Made by a program: the position numbers and the translations under genes. Positions 1 to 8,503 of a stretch of DNA of 37,309 bases are shown piece after piece (position 1 is the stretch's first letter; every line of letters starts with the position of its first letter). The stretch comes from Planctomycetota bacterium. GTDB taxonomy: Bacteria > Planctomycetota > Brocadiia > JAJRTI01. Location of the stretch: NCBI GenBank assembly GCA_024278415.1, contig JAJRTI010000871.1, positions 1 to 37,309 of the forward strand. The letters run 5' to 3'. The notes under the pieces were generated by a model. The model did no database searches, had not been told where the DNA came from, and saw nothing but the letters and a program-made list of their open reading frames with translations.

Positions 1-3000
1 CGTGGGCTCCCACATGCGCGCCCGCAGCACCGCGCGGATCTCCGCGAGCCGCACCACGCGCCGCAGGTCCACCAAGTCGTCGGCGATCCGGCGCACGCCT
101 GTCACCCGCGCGGGACGCTTCATGCCCGCGTACGCCCACTTCTGCGCCCAGGCGGCGGTCGCATCCGTTGCCGCGAACACGGCGCCGAGAGCGGTTGCCC
201 CTGTCGCGGCTGCCTCGGCCAAGGTGTCGAGCTGGCCTTGGGGCAGACGGACATGCTGGACTCCTGTTTTGGACTCGAAGTCCGGCCGGCCGGCCGGGAG
301 CGAGCCCTCCCATGAGACCAGGATCGACTCGCCCTGTCCCGCCCGAGGCGCGAGGGTCAATCGATCCTCGTCGGCAAGCTTCGCGGAATAGGCCACATCG
401 TCGTGCTTGAGCGCCTGCAACAGCGTCGTCGACGTGACCGATTCGCCGGCTCGCATGCGCGCGGATAGCACGTGCCGAAAGTACAACTCGCTCGCATGTC
501 CGGCATTAAACGCGTCGGCGTTCTGGCTCACGCGGAAGCGCCGGCTGAGCGGCGTGATGCGCAGGCGGCCGGTATCGGTGATGCTCGTCCACGTCGAGCC
601 GTCCCACGCGGGGAGGCCAGCGGGCCTCCACGTGATGGCCATTTCAAACTGGCCGTCCTCGAGCGCGGTGACCACGTCCCGCACGACGTACAGCCGCGGG
701 CGCAGCCACACGACGTCCCGGCGCCAGCGCGTGCCCATGAAGGGCTCCAGGGTGAACGACACGCCGCCGGCGCGATACAGATTCGCCTTCCAGTTGAGTT
801 TCGCCGCGGACGCGTAGGGCGCGGGGTCCGTCAGCCATCGATCCGTGCGTTGCACGTGGAGCGCGTTCTGGTCGAAGTAGCGCTCCGTGGCCGGGCTGAA
901 CGCGGCCGGTGCCGACGGCCCCAGCCAGTTCGTGCCGCAGGACGCGAACGCGAGGAATACTCCGGGCGGATACACGCCTGCCGTGCCGGTGAGGGCCACG
1001 TAATCGTCGTCGGGCCCGAAGCCGCTGCGGAACGCCGCGAAGTCGAGCGCGGCGCTGGCCGGGATGGTCGGCCGCGCGAACTGGCCGCGGCCGAGCACGC
1101 TGAAATGCCGCGCGTTGTGCGGCATCATGGCCGGCACGCGCACGCCGGTGAACGCGTCCGGCGATTGCGGCGCGAGTTCGGGCCCCGGCACATAGCGATG
1201 CACGCCGTTCACGTATCGCCCTTGGAAATGGCCGGTGGGGTGCACCTCCATGGGCAGCGTCTGGAGCAGCGAGAGATAGCGGCCGTCTCGGTAGTAGCTC
1301 GCAAGAATGCCCAGCGGCAGGTGGTGGTCGATGCGGCCGGCCGGGCGCACACAGTGGCCGTTGAGCGGGTTGATCTTGTCCAGCCCCAGCGCGCGACGCG
1401 CGTGGCCGCTGTTGAAGAACTCGTAGCGGTCGTGGTCGAGCGCGTAACGGAAGAGCGTCGCGGGGAACTCCTCCTCGTGGCCGGTGTTGCTCGCGCCCGG
1501 GAGGCTCGGCGCCCAGCGCTCGGCCACGAGATGCCGGAAGAACGGATGCTTCTCCGCGCGGCGGTACGCGACGACGTCGCGGAGGTCGCCGGCCGGCCCG
1601 AGGTAGTCGTGCACGAAGTCGGCCATCATCACGTCGGCCATCCACGGCGCGATCGAGTGCCGGTTGATGACGCGAATCGCGTCGTAAGGCGGCGAGAAGG
1701 TGGTCATCCATCCGAGGTCGGGGCCGATGAGGAACTCCCAGAAGTTCTTCGTGATCAGCGCGTCCATAGCCCGGCGTTGCCGCGGGGTGAGCGCGTCGCC
1801 GTCGTCGATCATGTCGTACGCGCGCACGAGGAACTCGACGAGGTATTGGTGCGTGCGTGCCTGGTCCCGCAGCACGGCATCGAGGCATTCGCGCATGCGC
1901 TGCTTGTAGCTCGGCCAGCCGGACCAATAGTAGGCCATTGCGTTGTGGTACCAGCGTCGCACCGTGCCGTAGCCCGGCTGCTTGGGCGGCAGCAGGCTGT
2001 TCCAAGGGTCGCTCGCCCAGAGCGCATCGTCGGCCTCGAATGCCTTGCGGCACGCGCCGCCCAGTTCGACGTCGAGGAGCCAGGGCAAGTCGAGATTGCC
2101 CCGCGTGAGCCGCGCGGCTTGGACGCGCTTGGTGAACTGCGCGGCCGCGCGGCGCACGCCCTCCTCGGTGCTGCCGCCCAGGATGATGTGGTTCTTGCCG
2201 TTGCGCAGCACGTTCGCCGCGGTGCGCACGACGTAGCCGTCGCCGCCCGGGTAGTAGCCATCGGCCGCGCAGAGGAACCGGCCATACGCCGGCCACATCG
2301 CGCGGTTCGTGCCGAGCCGGCCCAGCAGGATCAGGTGGCGGCCGCGGTAGGCCGGCTTGAGCACCGGCCTGTCGGGCTGAAGCACCGCCGCATCGGTTTC
2401 GACCGGGAACTTCACTCCCGTATGCTTTGCGAGCGCGGCCTGAAGTTCGCGGGCCAGGCGCGGGTAAATCGCCGGCCGCGCGGGATAGACAATGACGGCG
2501 TTCGGCTGGCCGTTCGCCACGAGCCGAGTGGCCCCGTACGTCTTGCGCGGCGGAAGTTCTGGCCTCTCGACAGGACTCAGGCTCGCGTCGGCAATGAGCA
2601 CGTTGCTCGGCTTGTCCAACAACCCTCCGACGCGGATCTCCACCTTCAGCGTCGTCGCCTTGCCGGTGCGGACGAGGTCTGCAATTTTCTGCCAGCGCCC
2701 TTGCTGGGTGTACGACATGGCCCGTCGGCCGACACGCACGACCACGCGCTCGTCGGACTTGATCCACGCGCGGAACAGCAACACTTGCCCGCTCTCGACG
2801 TTCGCCTGTTGCCAGAGCGTGGCGCGGGCCTTGCCGCCGGCGATTCGTATCTCCTGGCACGGCTCGCCGGCCGGCCCGGCGGCCGCGCGCATGGCCGCCT
2901 TGGCCCCGCCGCCGGAGAGGCGCCAACTGGCCGCGACACCGGCCTTGCCCGGCGCGACGAACGAGCCGTTGCGGAGGAGATTGCTTTCTTGCTCGCCGGC

Positions 3001-3054
3001 GCCCTGTGCATAGCAGGCCAGCGACAACACGAACAATGTGGTGGCGGTTCGCAT
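1..3054 (-). CDS. Heparinase II/III-like secreted polysaccharide-degrading protein (partial)
   Basis: The frame stays open on the minus strand from ATG 3054 to the window edge (about 1018 codons), so the C-terminus is missing. The N-terminus (MRTATTLFVLSLACYAQGAG) is a signal peptide. Residues about 25-150 look like a jelly-roll carbohydrate-binding module (starting LLRNGSFVAPG). Residues about 165-290 resemble the N-terminal domain found before alpha-glucuronidase-type catalytic modules (YPARPAIYPRLARELQAAL). A Trp/Tyr-rich helical stretch, probably an alpha-toroid, follows. A beta-rich C-terminal part includes FRSGFGPDDDYVALTG, reminiscent of heparinase II/III and alginate-lyase families. 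Inferred role: extracellular or periplasmic cleavage of an acidic polysaccharide. I cannot name the substrate or assign catalytic residues. It is transcribed away from the tRNA and is not obviously linked to the transport operon. Confidence 0.7.
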   Translation of the reverse strand, partial: MRTATTLFVLSLACYAQGAGEQESNLLRNGSFVAPGKAGVAASWRLSGGGAKAAMRAAAGPAGEPCQEIRIAGGKARATLWQQANVESGQVLLFRAWIKSDERVVVRVGRRAMSYTQQGRWQKIADLVRTGKATTLKVEIRVGGLLDKPSNVLIADASLSPVERPELPPRKTYGATRLVANGQPNAVIVYPARPAIYPRLARELQAALAKHTGVKFPVETDAAVLQPDRPVLKPAYRGRHLILLGRLGTNRAMWPAYGRFLCAADGYYPGGDGYVVRTAANVLRNGKNHIILGGSTEEGVRRAAAQFTKRVQAARLTRGNLDLPWLLDVELGGACRKAFEADDALWASDPWNSLLPPKQPGYGTVRRWYHNAMAYYWSGWPSYKQRMRECLDAVLRDQARTHQYLVEFLVRAYDMIDDGDALTPRQRRAMDALITKNFWEFLIGPDLGWMTTFSPPYDAIRVINRHSIAPWMADVMMADFVHDYLGPAGDLRDVVAYRRAEKHPFFRHLVAERWAPSLPGASNTGHEEEFPATLFRYALDHDRYEFFNSGHARRALGLDKINPLNGHCVRPAGRIDHHLPLGILASYYRDGRYLSLLQTLPMEVHPTGHFQGRYVNGVHRYVPGPELAPQSPDAFTGVRVPAMMPHNARHFSVLGRGQFARPTIPASAALDFAAFRSGFGPDDDYVALTGTAGVYPPGVFLAFASCGTNWLGPSAPAAFSPATERYFDQNALHVQRTDRWLTDPAPYASAAKLNWKANLYRAGGVSFTLEPFMGTRWRRDVVWLRPRLYVVRDVVTALEDGQFEMAITWRPAGLPAWDGSTWTSITDTGRLRITPLSRRFRVSQNADAFNAGHASELYFRHVLSARMRAGESVTSTTLLQALKHDDVAYSAKLADEDRLTLAPRAGQGESILVSWEGSLPAGRPDFESKTGVQHVRLPQGQLDTLAEAAATGATALGAVFAATDATAAWAQKWAYAGMKRPARVTGVRRIADDLVDLRRVVRLAEIRAVLRARMWEPT

Positions 3055-3138
3055 GGGTTTTCTCTTCGTGCGTCTGGGGACGCGATGCAGGCGGCCGGTT
3101 GAAAGCCGAGCCCCCACACGCCCGGCCGAGAGCCTTCG

Positions 3139-3168
3139 TTGACACCAGCCCTCAGCCTAAGGTAACAT
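3139..3168 (+). promoter_or_regulatory. Sigma-70-type promoter of the tRNA-Val gene
   Basis: A perfect -35 box TTGACA (3139-3144) is followed after 18 bases by TAACAT (3163-3168, 4 of 6 matches to TATAAT). A start near 3175 would lie about 20 bases before the mature tRNA 5' end. No coding frame explains this sequence. Confidence 0.55.
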
Positions 3169-3196
3169 AGCCTCAGCCCAGGCGACAACGAGAACG

Positions 3197-3270
3197 GGGC
3201 GCTTAGCTCAGTTGGCTAGAGCGCCTGCCTTACAAGCAGGAGGCCACAGGTTCAAGTCCTGTAGCGCCCA
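3197..3270 (+). tRNA. tRNA-Val (anticodon TAC)
   Basis: A full cloverleaf can be drawn. The acceptor stem GGGCGCT pairs with AGCGCCC, leaving discriminator A at 3270. The D stem is GCTC/GAGC. The anticodon stem CCTGC/GCAGG encloses loop CTTACAA, giving anticodon TAC (3231-3233), which reads GUA (valine). The T stem ACAGG/CCTGT encloses TTCAAGT. The 3' CCA is not encoded; CCC follows. The 3' end carries the overlapping C-terminus of an integrase on the opposite strand, so this gene is or was an integration site. Confidence 0.96.
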
Positions 3271-3277
3271 CCCATCG

Positions 3278-3306
3278 CAAGCCCTGTCAGCAGATGGCAG
3301 GGCTTG
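3278..3306 (+). terminator. Terminator-like hairpin downstream of tRNA-Val
   Basis: CAAGCCCTGTCA (3278-3289) pairs with TGGCAGGGCTTG (3295-3306) through 12 base pairs with one G-U, around the loop GCAGA. It lies 8 bases after the tRNA. The downstream run TCTATTCT is only weakly T-rich, so termination strength is uncertain. The same DNA encodes the antisense C-terminal tail of the integrase, and its core sequence recurs near 3381. Confidence 0.45.
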
Positions 3307-3395
3307 TCTATTCTGCACCGTAGAGTGGGTTTCGTGGGGTTCTAGCGATTTGGGATCTCCCGCCTTCTTGTCTGCGGTTTTGTCAGCAGATGACA
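3285..3395 (+). repeat. Pair of near-identical 15-mers close to the att site
   Basis: TGTCAGCAGATGGCA (3285-3299) and TGTCAGCAGATGACA (3381-3395) are direct repeats 96 bases apart with one difference. Each is itself a 5-bp inverted repeat around GCAGA. They lie inside the 3' end of the integrase frame next to the tRNA. Further TGTCAGC words occur at about 3410, 3756 and 3847. They could be integrase arm-type binding sites, or merely codon repetition in the linker of the protein. Confidence 0.4.
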
Positions 3396-4136
3396 GCGAT
3401 TTCCCCTGATTGTCAGCGTCCGGTACAAGCTGATCGGCCGCATCCGTGCCCGTTATCGCCTCAGAGTCATGCTCGCCATCAAGGGGAAGTGCCGGCAACA
3501 CGGCCAGGGCTCCCGCCACGTCCAGCAGCCGGGGCCCGTGTACACGCCTGGCCGTCAGCTTCGGGTCGCTGTGTCGCATCGCAGCCTGAGCCGTGCGCAG
3601 GGGCACCTCGCCCTTGCTCAGGTGCGCCCCGAACGTGTGACGCAGCGCGTGCACGTCCAGCCATCGGCCGCGGTCGTCCTTCAGTCTGATCTCAGCCGCG
3701 GCCAGATCGCGGTGCAGGATCTTCACGAGGCTCTTGGGTACATAGAACACCGGCGTGTCAGCAGGTAGGCAGACAGGTAGGGGCTCCCCTGCGTCCCGGC
3801 AGTCTTGCCTCAGCGCCTCCAGCTTGCCGGCCAGCCACTGCCTCATGTCAGCCACAAGGTCAGCCCGCAGTGCGATCCCTGAGCCGCTTCGGTTCTTCTC
3901 GTCCGGTGCGTCAAGCACAACGTGCGGATGCTCGGCATCAAGCTCCAGTTGCCCGATCGTCAACGTGCGAAGTTCGTGCAGGCGAAGCCCTGTCAGCAAG
4001 AAGCTCTTGTAGACCAACGCTCGCTCGCGGCCAAGGGCCTCCAGTCGCTTGCGCGTTTCGGGCCTCAGCTTCACTCCAAGCTGTCCTTTGCGCGGGCCAC
4101 GGCGAATAGTCATAGCGTCCCCAGACGCAACCCTCT

Positions 4137-4835
4137 TCATAACCCATCTCCGTTCCTAACCCAAGTTCCGCAGTTTGAGTCATAAGTCCTTTTCGCGGTC
4201 GCCAGTTCCATGAGCCCGGGCAAGCCGCGGTGGCTGGCGATGATGATCGTGTTGGAGCGGTGTGCGTGGACCTCTCGGATCACGCGCAGCATATCTTCCG
4301 CGAGCGAAGCCTCCATGTGGGCAAAAGGCTCGTCGAGCAACAGCAGACGCGCGTCGCAACACAGCGCCCGCGCGAGCGCTAGCCGTTGCTGCTGTCCGCC
4401 GGAAAGCTGCGGCGGACGCTTGCGAGCAAAGGGTGCCAGCCCCACCCTATCGAGGAACTCTTCCGCGCGGCAGCGGCGCTCACGCCGCGTGAGCGGCTCC
4501 GCTTCGAGCACGAACTCCAATGCGCGTCGGGCGGACATGTGAGGCCACAACGCCAGACTCTGGAACTGCATCGCCAAGTCTCGTTGTTCGGGCGGCGCGA
4601 GGATTCTCGAATCGGAGACGATGTGCCCCCAGAGCGCGATCTCGCCGCGATCGGGCCGTTCGAGCCCGGCGATGAGCCGCAGCAGCGTGGTCTTGCCGCA
4701 GCCCGAAGGCCCTCGTACCCACAAGACGCCGCCCGACTCCAACGAGAAGGAAAGATCGTCGAACACGAGTTCCGCACCGTAGGATTTGGCCACAGCCTGG
4801 ATCTCAATGGCGGATGATTCGGTCGAGTTGGACAC
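4137..4835 (-). CDS. Fe(III)-type ABC importer, ATP-binding protein
   Basis: This is an ABC ATPase of about 232 residues that would power the permease encoded just upstream. Walker A is GPSGCGKT (42-49), the Q-loop glutamine is near 92, the signature is LSGGQ (144-148), Walker B is LLLLDEP (164-170) and the switch His is 202 (SHRG). The D-loop reads AHME instead of the usual xxLD. The C-terminal TOBE/regulatory domain of FbpC-like proteins is absent, and the chain ends about 30 residues after the H-loop. I prefer GTG 4835, 5 bases after the permease stop and preceded by GGGG, over an ATG at 4925 that would overlap the permease by 85 bases. It is the last transport gene of the operon. Its end overlaps the integrase relic, so the final residues could have been altered by that event. 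Confidence 0.85.
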   Translation of the reverse strand: MSNSTESSAIEIQAVAKSYGAELVFDDLSFSLESGGVLWVRGPSGCGKTTLLRLIAGLERPDRGEIALWGHIVSDSRILAPPEQRDLAMQFQSLALWPHMSARRALEFVLEAEPLTRRERRCRAEEFLDRVGLAPFARKRPPQLSGGQQQRLALARALCCDARLLLLDEPFAHMEASLAEDMLRVIREVHAHRSNTIIIASHRGLPGLMELATAKRTYDSNCGTWVRNGDGL

Positions 4836-4840
4836 GAGAG

Positions 4841-6493
4841 CTACCCCAGCAACCGCAAGAGGCGGTCCTCGACTAGCAGGACAATCAGAAGCGCACTGCC
4901 GACGGCGGCCAGATTGATGAGGCACAAGCCGGCGGTCATGGCTTCAGGGCCGAAGTGCAACAACGTGAAAACGCGCACCGACAGTGGCGCCATGCCGGGC
5001 GGTGCGTTGAGCACCGCGATGTCCACATCGCCAAACGACAGCGCGAACACGAGCACGCCTGCACCGAAGAGTTCGGGCCGCAACAAGGGCCATTCGATGC
5101 CCACGCACCGCCGCGGCCATGAGACGCGATGCACGCGGGCCGCTTCGAACAACCGGCGATCCATCTGCGCCATGCCGGCGAACAGTACGAGCGCAGCCAG
5201 CGGAGCATAACGCGAGCAGTAGCTCACGATCAACCGCGCTTGCGGATTGTACAGCAGGCCCAACGCGGCGCCTAGTTGATTGTGCATTTGGATGGCGGTG
5301 ACGGCCGTAATGCCGGACGGGATGCACATCGGAGCGAGCAGCGCCATCGCTGCGGCGGCCGAGGCCCGCGCCGGCAGTCGTCGCACCACGTGCGCCAGCG
5401 CCCATCCCGTCGCCACCGATATCACAGAGGCAATGGCGCTGAACCACAGGGAATTCACGATTTCACCCGCGCCGGACCGCCACGCGCAGACGATCTGTCG
5501 AGGCGATCCGCTCTTGACGAGAATGGCGGCGAACGGCGTGGCTATGGCGAGCATGAACGGCGCGGCGCAGATGGCCGTCCAGACCCAACGCCGCCGCGCC
5601 AGATCGAATCGCAATCGAGGCGTAAGCGTCGGCCCTTGCCGACACGACATCCGCCTCGAGGCCCACCCACTCACGAGCAGAATCATTCCACCCGCTACGC
5701 CCATCAACGGAAGCGCCGCGGCCATCGCTCCGCCGAGGTCGAACTCGGCGCTCGCGCGCGTGTATATCTCCACAGAATACACGAGCACTCGCAGCAAGAG
5801 CGGCGTTCCCAGATTAGCGCCCGCAAACAGAAAGACGACCACCGCGCTCAGGGCGATCTGTGGAGCGATCAGTGGAAGCGTTATGCGCCAAAGGACGGCC
5901 AACTTGGAGCAGCGCACCAACGCGGCTTCTTCGAGCCGGCCATCGACGAATCGCAAACTGGCGGCCACCACGGCCAAAGGGATGGGATAATACGACAGCG
6001 CCAAGAGGAGGACAACGCCGACGGGGCCGTAGATTGTGAGCCAGGAAGGCCGCCATCCCAGCCACGAATGGAGTCGCTGGATCGCCAGCCCATTATCGCC
6101 CAACAGGTAAATCCATCCTTGAGCGCAGACGTAATTCGGCGCGAAGAACGGGGTGAGCGATACGACCAATATCAGCCGCCGGCCGGGCAAGTCGCTTCGG
6201 CAAAGCAGGACCGCCAAAGCCGCGCCGATGACGACGGCGAGTCCGGCCGCGAGTGCGGCGATGCACACCGTGCGGCCGAGCAAGGCGGGGCGCCAAATCA
6301 GCGTCGCCCACGTTCCGCCGTCCAGATTCCATGCCGCGCGAATAGCCGTTACAGCCGGCGCGAAAGCCACGAAAACAAACGCGCACACCGTAGCGGCGAC
6401 GCCCCAGAAAAATGGATGGGCGAGTGCGTGAGGAGACAAACGAAGCCCTTTGGGATGGAACAGGGCAGAAATGCGTTTAACGCCGCTTCTCAT
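4841..6493 (-). CDS. Fe(III)-type ABC importer, fused two-domain permease (FbpB/SfuB-like)
   Basis: This 550-residue inner-membrane protein has about twelve hydrophobic segments arranged as two BPD_transp_1 halves. Each half carries a recognisable EAA loop: EEAALVRCSKLAVLWRITLP in the first (about residue 190) and LFEAARVHRVSWPRRCVGIE in the second (about residue 455). A single chain with both halves is normal for the FbpB/ThiP subgroup of iron(III) and thiamine importers. The start overlaps the stop of the binding-protein gene by 4 bases (ATGA), which implies translational coupling. The ATPase gene follows within 5 bases. Substrate is inferred from the FbpA/FutA-like binding protein. Confidence 0.88.
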   Translation of the reverse strand: MRSGVKRISALFHPKGLRLSPHALAHPFFWGVAATVCAFVFVAFAPAVTAIRAAWNLDGGTWATLIWRPALLGRTVCIAALAAGLAVVIGAALAVLLCRSDLPGRRLILVVSLTPFFAPNYVCAQGWIYLLGDNGLAIQRLHSWLGWRPSWLTIYGPVGVVLLLALSYYPIPLAVVAASLRFVDGRLEEAALVRCSKLAVLWRITLPLIAPQIALSAVVVFLFAGANLGTPLLLRVLVYSVEIYTRASAEFDLGGAMAAALPLMGVAGGMILLVSGWASRRMSCRQGPTLTPRLRFDLARRRWVWTAICAAPFMLAIATPFAAILVKSGSPRQIVCAWRSGAGEIVNSLWFSAIASVISVATGWALAHVVRRLPARASAAAAMALLAPMCIPSGITAVTAIQMHNQLGAALGLLYNPQARLIVSYCSRYAPLAALVLFAGMAQMDRRLFEAARVHRVSWPRRCVGIEWPLLRPELFGAGVLVFALSFGDVDIAVLNAPPGMAPLSVRVFTLLHFGPEAMTAGLCLINLAAVGSALLIVLLVEDRLLRLLG

Positions 6494-7509
6494 CGGTTCA
6501 ACGTCAACGAAAGGGATTGCACGGCCCTGGACACGTCGGGCATGCGGGCGGCAACTGCGTCAAAGGACACGTGCATCCGTTCGATCCGCCTCAACGGCGG
6601 TACGCGAGGGTTGGGCGAAAGGGACTTGCGCAAAGGGATTTGTGCGGAGCGGCTTGCGGCGAGAGCCGTCTCCACCTCGGGACGGAGTAAGAAGTCAATC
6701 AGTTTCTTTCCGTTGGCCGGATGCGGACCGCCCTTGATGAGCGCCACCGTATTGGGCAACACCAACGTCCCCAGACCGTCTGCATCGGGGAACACCATCG
6801 CAATGGGCTGGCCATCCTCAATCGCCGCGTTCGCGTCATCGGTATCGGTCAAGCCGACAAAAAGTTCGCCGGCCCCGACCATGTTCTTGACCGTGGCGTT
6901 GCCATCGACCCACTTGACGTCATTGGCCGCCCAAGAGCGCAGCAGGCTCAGCGTGCGCTTCGGGCCGAGCGCGGCAAAAAGCGCGGCCACGTGTGTGTAG
7001 GTCGTGCCGAAGAGCGGATACGCGATAGCGACCTTGCCGCGCCATCGAGGCTGTGCGAGATCGAAGATAGAACGGGGAGCGTCGGCCGCGGCCACGCGGT
7101 TCCGGTTGTAGATGAGCACCCGTGCTCGGGCCGCGAAACCGCACCAGTACCCGTCGGCGTCGCGGTATTCCGGGGGAATGGAGTCGAAGTACTTGGACCG
7201 ATAGGGAGTCAAGCGCCCGGCTGCTTTGAGCCGGATCGTCTGGCAAACTTCGTTGTTCCAGAACACGTCGGCTTGAGGACGCGGCCCCTCGGCCAGCAAT
7301 CGGTTGACAAGTCCGGTCGTCTTGACCGATTCCGCGTCGTACACGCATAGCACGCGCACGTCGGTCTCTGCCTCGAATCGACGCAGGATGGGCTCCGCGT
7401 ACATTTGATCGAGCGCACAGTAGACCACGACGGCGTCCTGATCGTTCCGCGCGCAACCTGCCGCGAGCGCGGCTGCGAGGAGGGTCCAACTACTTGGGCG
7501 CATGAACAT
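6490..7509 (-). CDS. Fe(III)-type ABC importer, substrate-binding lipoprotein
   Basis: This is a 339-residue family 1 solute-binding protein. The N-terminus has a short hydrophobic stretch ending LAAGC (Cys19), a plausible lipoprotein site, so the protein should be membrane-anchored. VVVYCALDQMYAEPILRRFE, DVFWNNEV and the LFVGLTDTDDANAAIEDGQP block are typical of FbpA/FutA-like iron-binding proteins. The metal ligands cannot be assigned with certainty by eye; several Tyr residues (for example in PYRSKYF and RDADGYWCG) are candidates. The start overlaps the end of the cytochrome gene by 20 bases, and the permease gene overlaps its stop. Iron specificity is inferred; closely related proteins bind other metals or thiamine. 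Confidence 0.85.
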   Translation of the reverse strand: MFMRPSSWTLLAAALAAGCARNDQDAVVVYCALDQMYAEPILRRFEAETDVRVLCVYDAESVKTTGLVNRLLAEGPRPQADVFWNNEVCQTIRLKAAGRLTPYRSKYFDSIPPEYRDADGYWCGFAARARVLIYNRNRVAAADAPRSIFDLAQPRWRGKVAIAYPLFGTTYTHVAALFAALGPKRTLSLLRSWAANDVKWVDGNATVKNMVGAGELFVGLTDTDDANAAIEDGQPIAMVFPDADGLGTLVLPNTVALIKGGPHPANGKKLIDFLLRPEVETALAASRSAQIPLRKSLSPNPRVPPLRRIERMHVSFDAVAARMPDVSRAVQSLSLTLNR

Positions 7510-8503
7510 GGCCGAGAATCCTCGCCGCGACGTCGAGCCGCCAGGGACAGAGTTTGTACTTCAACCACGCGTCGAAGCGGTCGCCCGGGCCCAAGCGGCC
7601 AAACAGATAGGTTTCGGTTTGGCCTGGCTTGATGTTGTCGCTGGAGCTTTCTCCCTGGAACGGCGCCACCCCTTTGATCACGATACGCCGTTCTTCGACG
7701 ATCTCACCATTCGCATCCACGCGCCGATAGTGAAGCGTCAGCACGCGATGGTGGCGCTCGCCCGGCATGTTGTGAGCAAGGCAACGATTGCGCACGCGCA
7801 CGAGAACGCCGCGGGATGAGATCTCTGCATCCATCGCGACGGCCGACTGCACGAGCTTTTCATCGTGGCCTCCCAGAAAGCGGTGGCTTCGTCCCGGGCG
7901 GCCGTTGCGAGCCACGCGGGGCAGGTGGCAGTCGGCGCATCCGCGGCCCTGCTTGGCGGCCGGCGAATTCTTCCAGTCGCCGAAGATGCTGACGTGACAC
8001 AGGCCACAGAAAGCCGGTGTGCCGAAGCCCTGCGTGGCTCTCGGCCGGCAAGGAGCGACGGCGACGGTTCGTCGGCTGGCGACCCCGTCGCTTCGAGCGT
8101 GGCAAGCCAGACAATCAACGCCGGAGTCGCGGCCTTGCGCGCGGGCGTTGATCTGTTCAGTCCGCTGGAGAACGGCCACGGGGTTGGGCGCGTGGCAAGG
8201 GATACAATCCTTGGGCGACGGGACCATGTCCAGGCGCGTGCGCATGCCCACGCCGGTCATGCTCAAAGCATGTTGCGAGCGCCGCCATTCGGCGGACTCT
8301 CTCGGATGGCATGTCTCACATCGCTGTCGTCTCTCCGGCGGGGGCGAAGCCGTGGGGCGGCGCCGCGCCCACCGAAACGTGGCGAGCCAGAAGCCCCCCG
8401 CTAACGCGACCAGCGCGGCCACCGCGGCGGTTCGTACTGACCCTGCCGCGGAAGCGGGCCGGAAGGAGCGCAACTCGATGCGGCGGTCTTGGGCAGCCGG
8501 CAC
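7490..8503 (-). CDS. Membrane-anchored pentaheme cytochrome c
   Basis: The 337-residue protein has one N-terminal hydrophobic helix (about 24-43) followed by five CxxCH haem-binding motifs: CETCH 62-66, CIPCH 100-104, CLACH 131-135, CGLCH 166-170 and CADCH 189-193. Several His residues outside the motifs (HALSM, HRFLGGH, HHRVL) could be distal ligands. A haem-free beta-rich C-terminal domain of about 130 residues follows. The pattern resembles cytochrome c554-type multihaem proteins, with the haem domain periplasmic. It starts with GTG overlapping the preceding TAG (TAGTG), with AAGG 6 bases upstream. Its position directly before an iron importer suggests a link to metal redox state or respiratory electron transfer; this is inference. 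No partner oxidase or reductase is visible. Confidence 0.85.
   Translation of the reverse strand: MPAAQDRRIELRSFRPASAAGSVRTAAVAALVALAGGFWLATFRWARRRPTASPPPERRQRCETCHPRESAEWRRSQHALSMTGVGMRTRLDMVPSPKDCIPCHAPNPVAVLQRTEQINARAQGRDSGVDCLACHARSDGVASRRTVAVAPCRPRATQGFGTPAFCGLCHVSIFGDWKNSPAAKQGRGCADCHLPRVARNGRPGRSHRFLGGHDEKLVQSAVAMDAEISSRGVLVRVRNRCLAHNMPGERHHRVLTLHYRRVDANGEIVEERRIVIKGVAPFQGESSSDNIKPGQTETYLFGRLGPGDRFDAWLKYKLCPWRLDVAARILGHVHAPK

Larger units (their letters stand above)
3208..4140 (-). pseudogene. Tyrosine recombinase/integrase, truncated and apparently inactive
   Basis: The 310-codon frame encodes only the catalytic domain of a planctomycete-type phage/island integrase. Visible family landmarks are Arg I (R53 in TGLRLHEL), the box II signature DVHALRHTFGAHL (H164, R167), and QAAMRHSDPKLTA (H190). 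The core-binding N-terminal domain, usually more than 100 residues, is absent. Recognisable homology starts only near GDAMTIRRGPRKG. Where the family normally has VYT with the catalytic Tyr, this protein has RVH (position 200 is Val, codon at 3541-3543), although TAC is present in the neighbouring frame. The last 20 residues (WALQDLNLWPPACKAGALAN) are translated from the antisense strand of tRNA-Val, typical of integrases sitting at their own att site. The start overlaps the stop of the ABC ATPase gene (ATGA). Best read as an integration relic. Confidence 0.85.

Noticed and set aside
472..3145. Long frames on both strands (876 and 833 codons) over the heparinase-like gene
   Set aside because: They are Arg/Pro/His-rich low-complexity translations from alternate frames of a high-GC gene. 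The true frame has a signal peptide, domain-like segments and stays open to the window edge.
4137..4925. Start of the iron-importer ATPase at ATG 4925
   Set aside because: It would overlap the permease by 85 bases and add a low-complexity N-terminus. GTG 4835 lies just after the permease stop.
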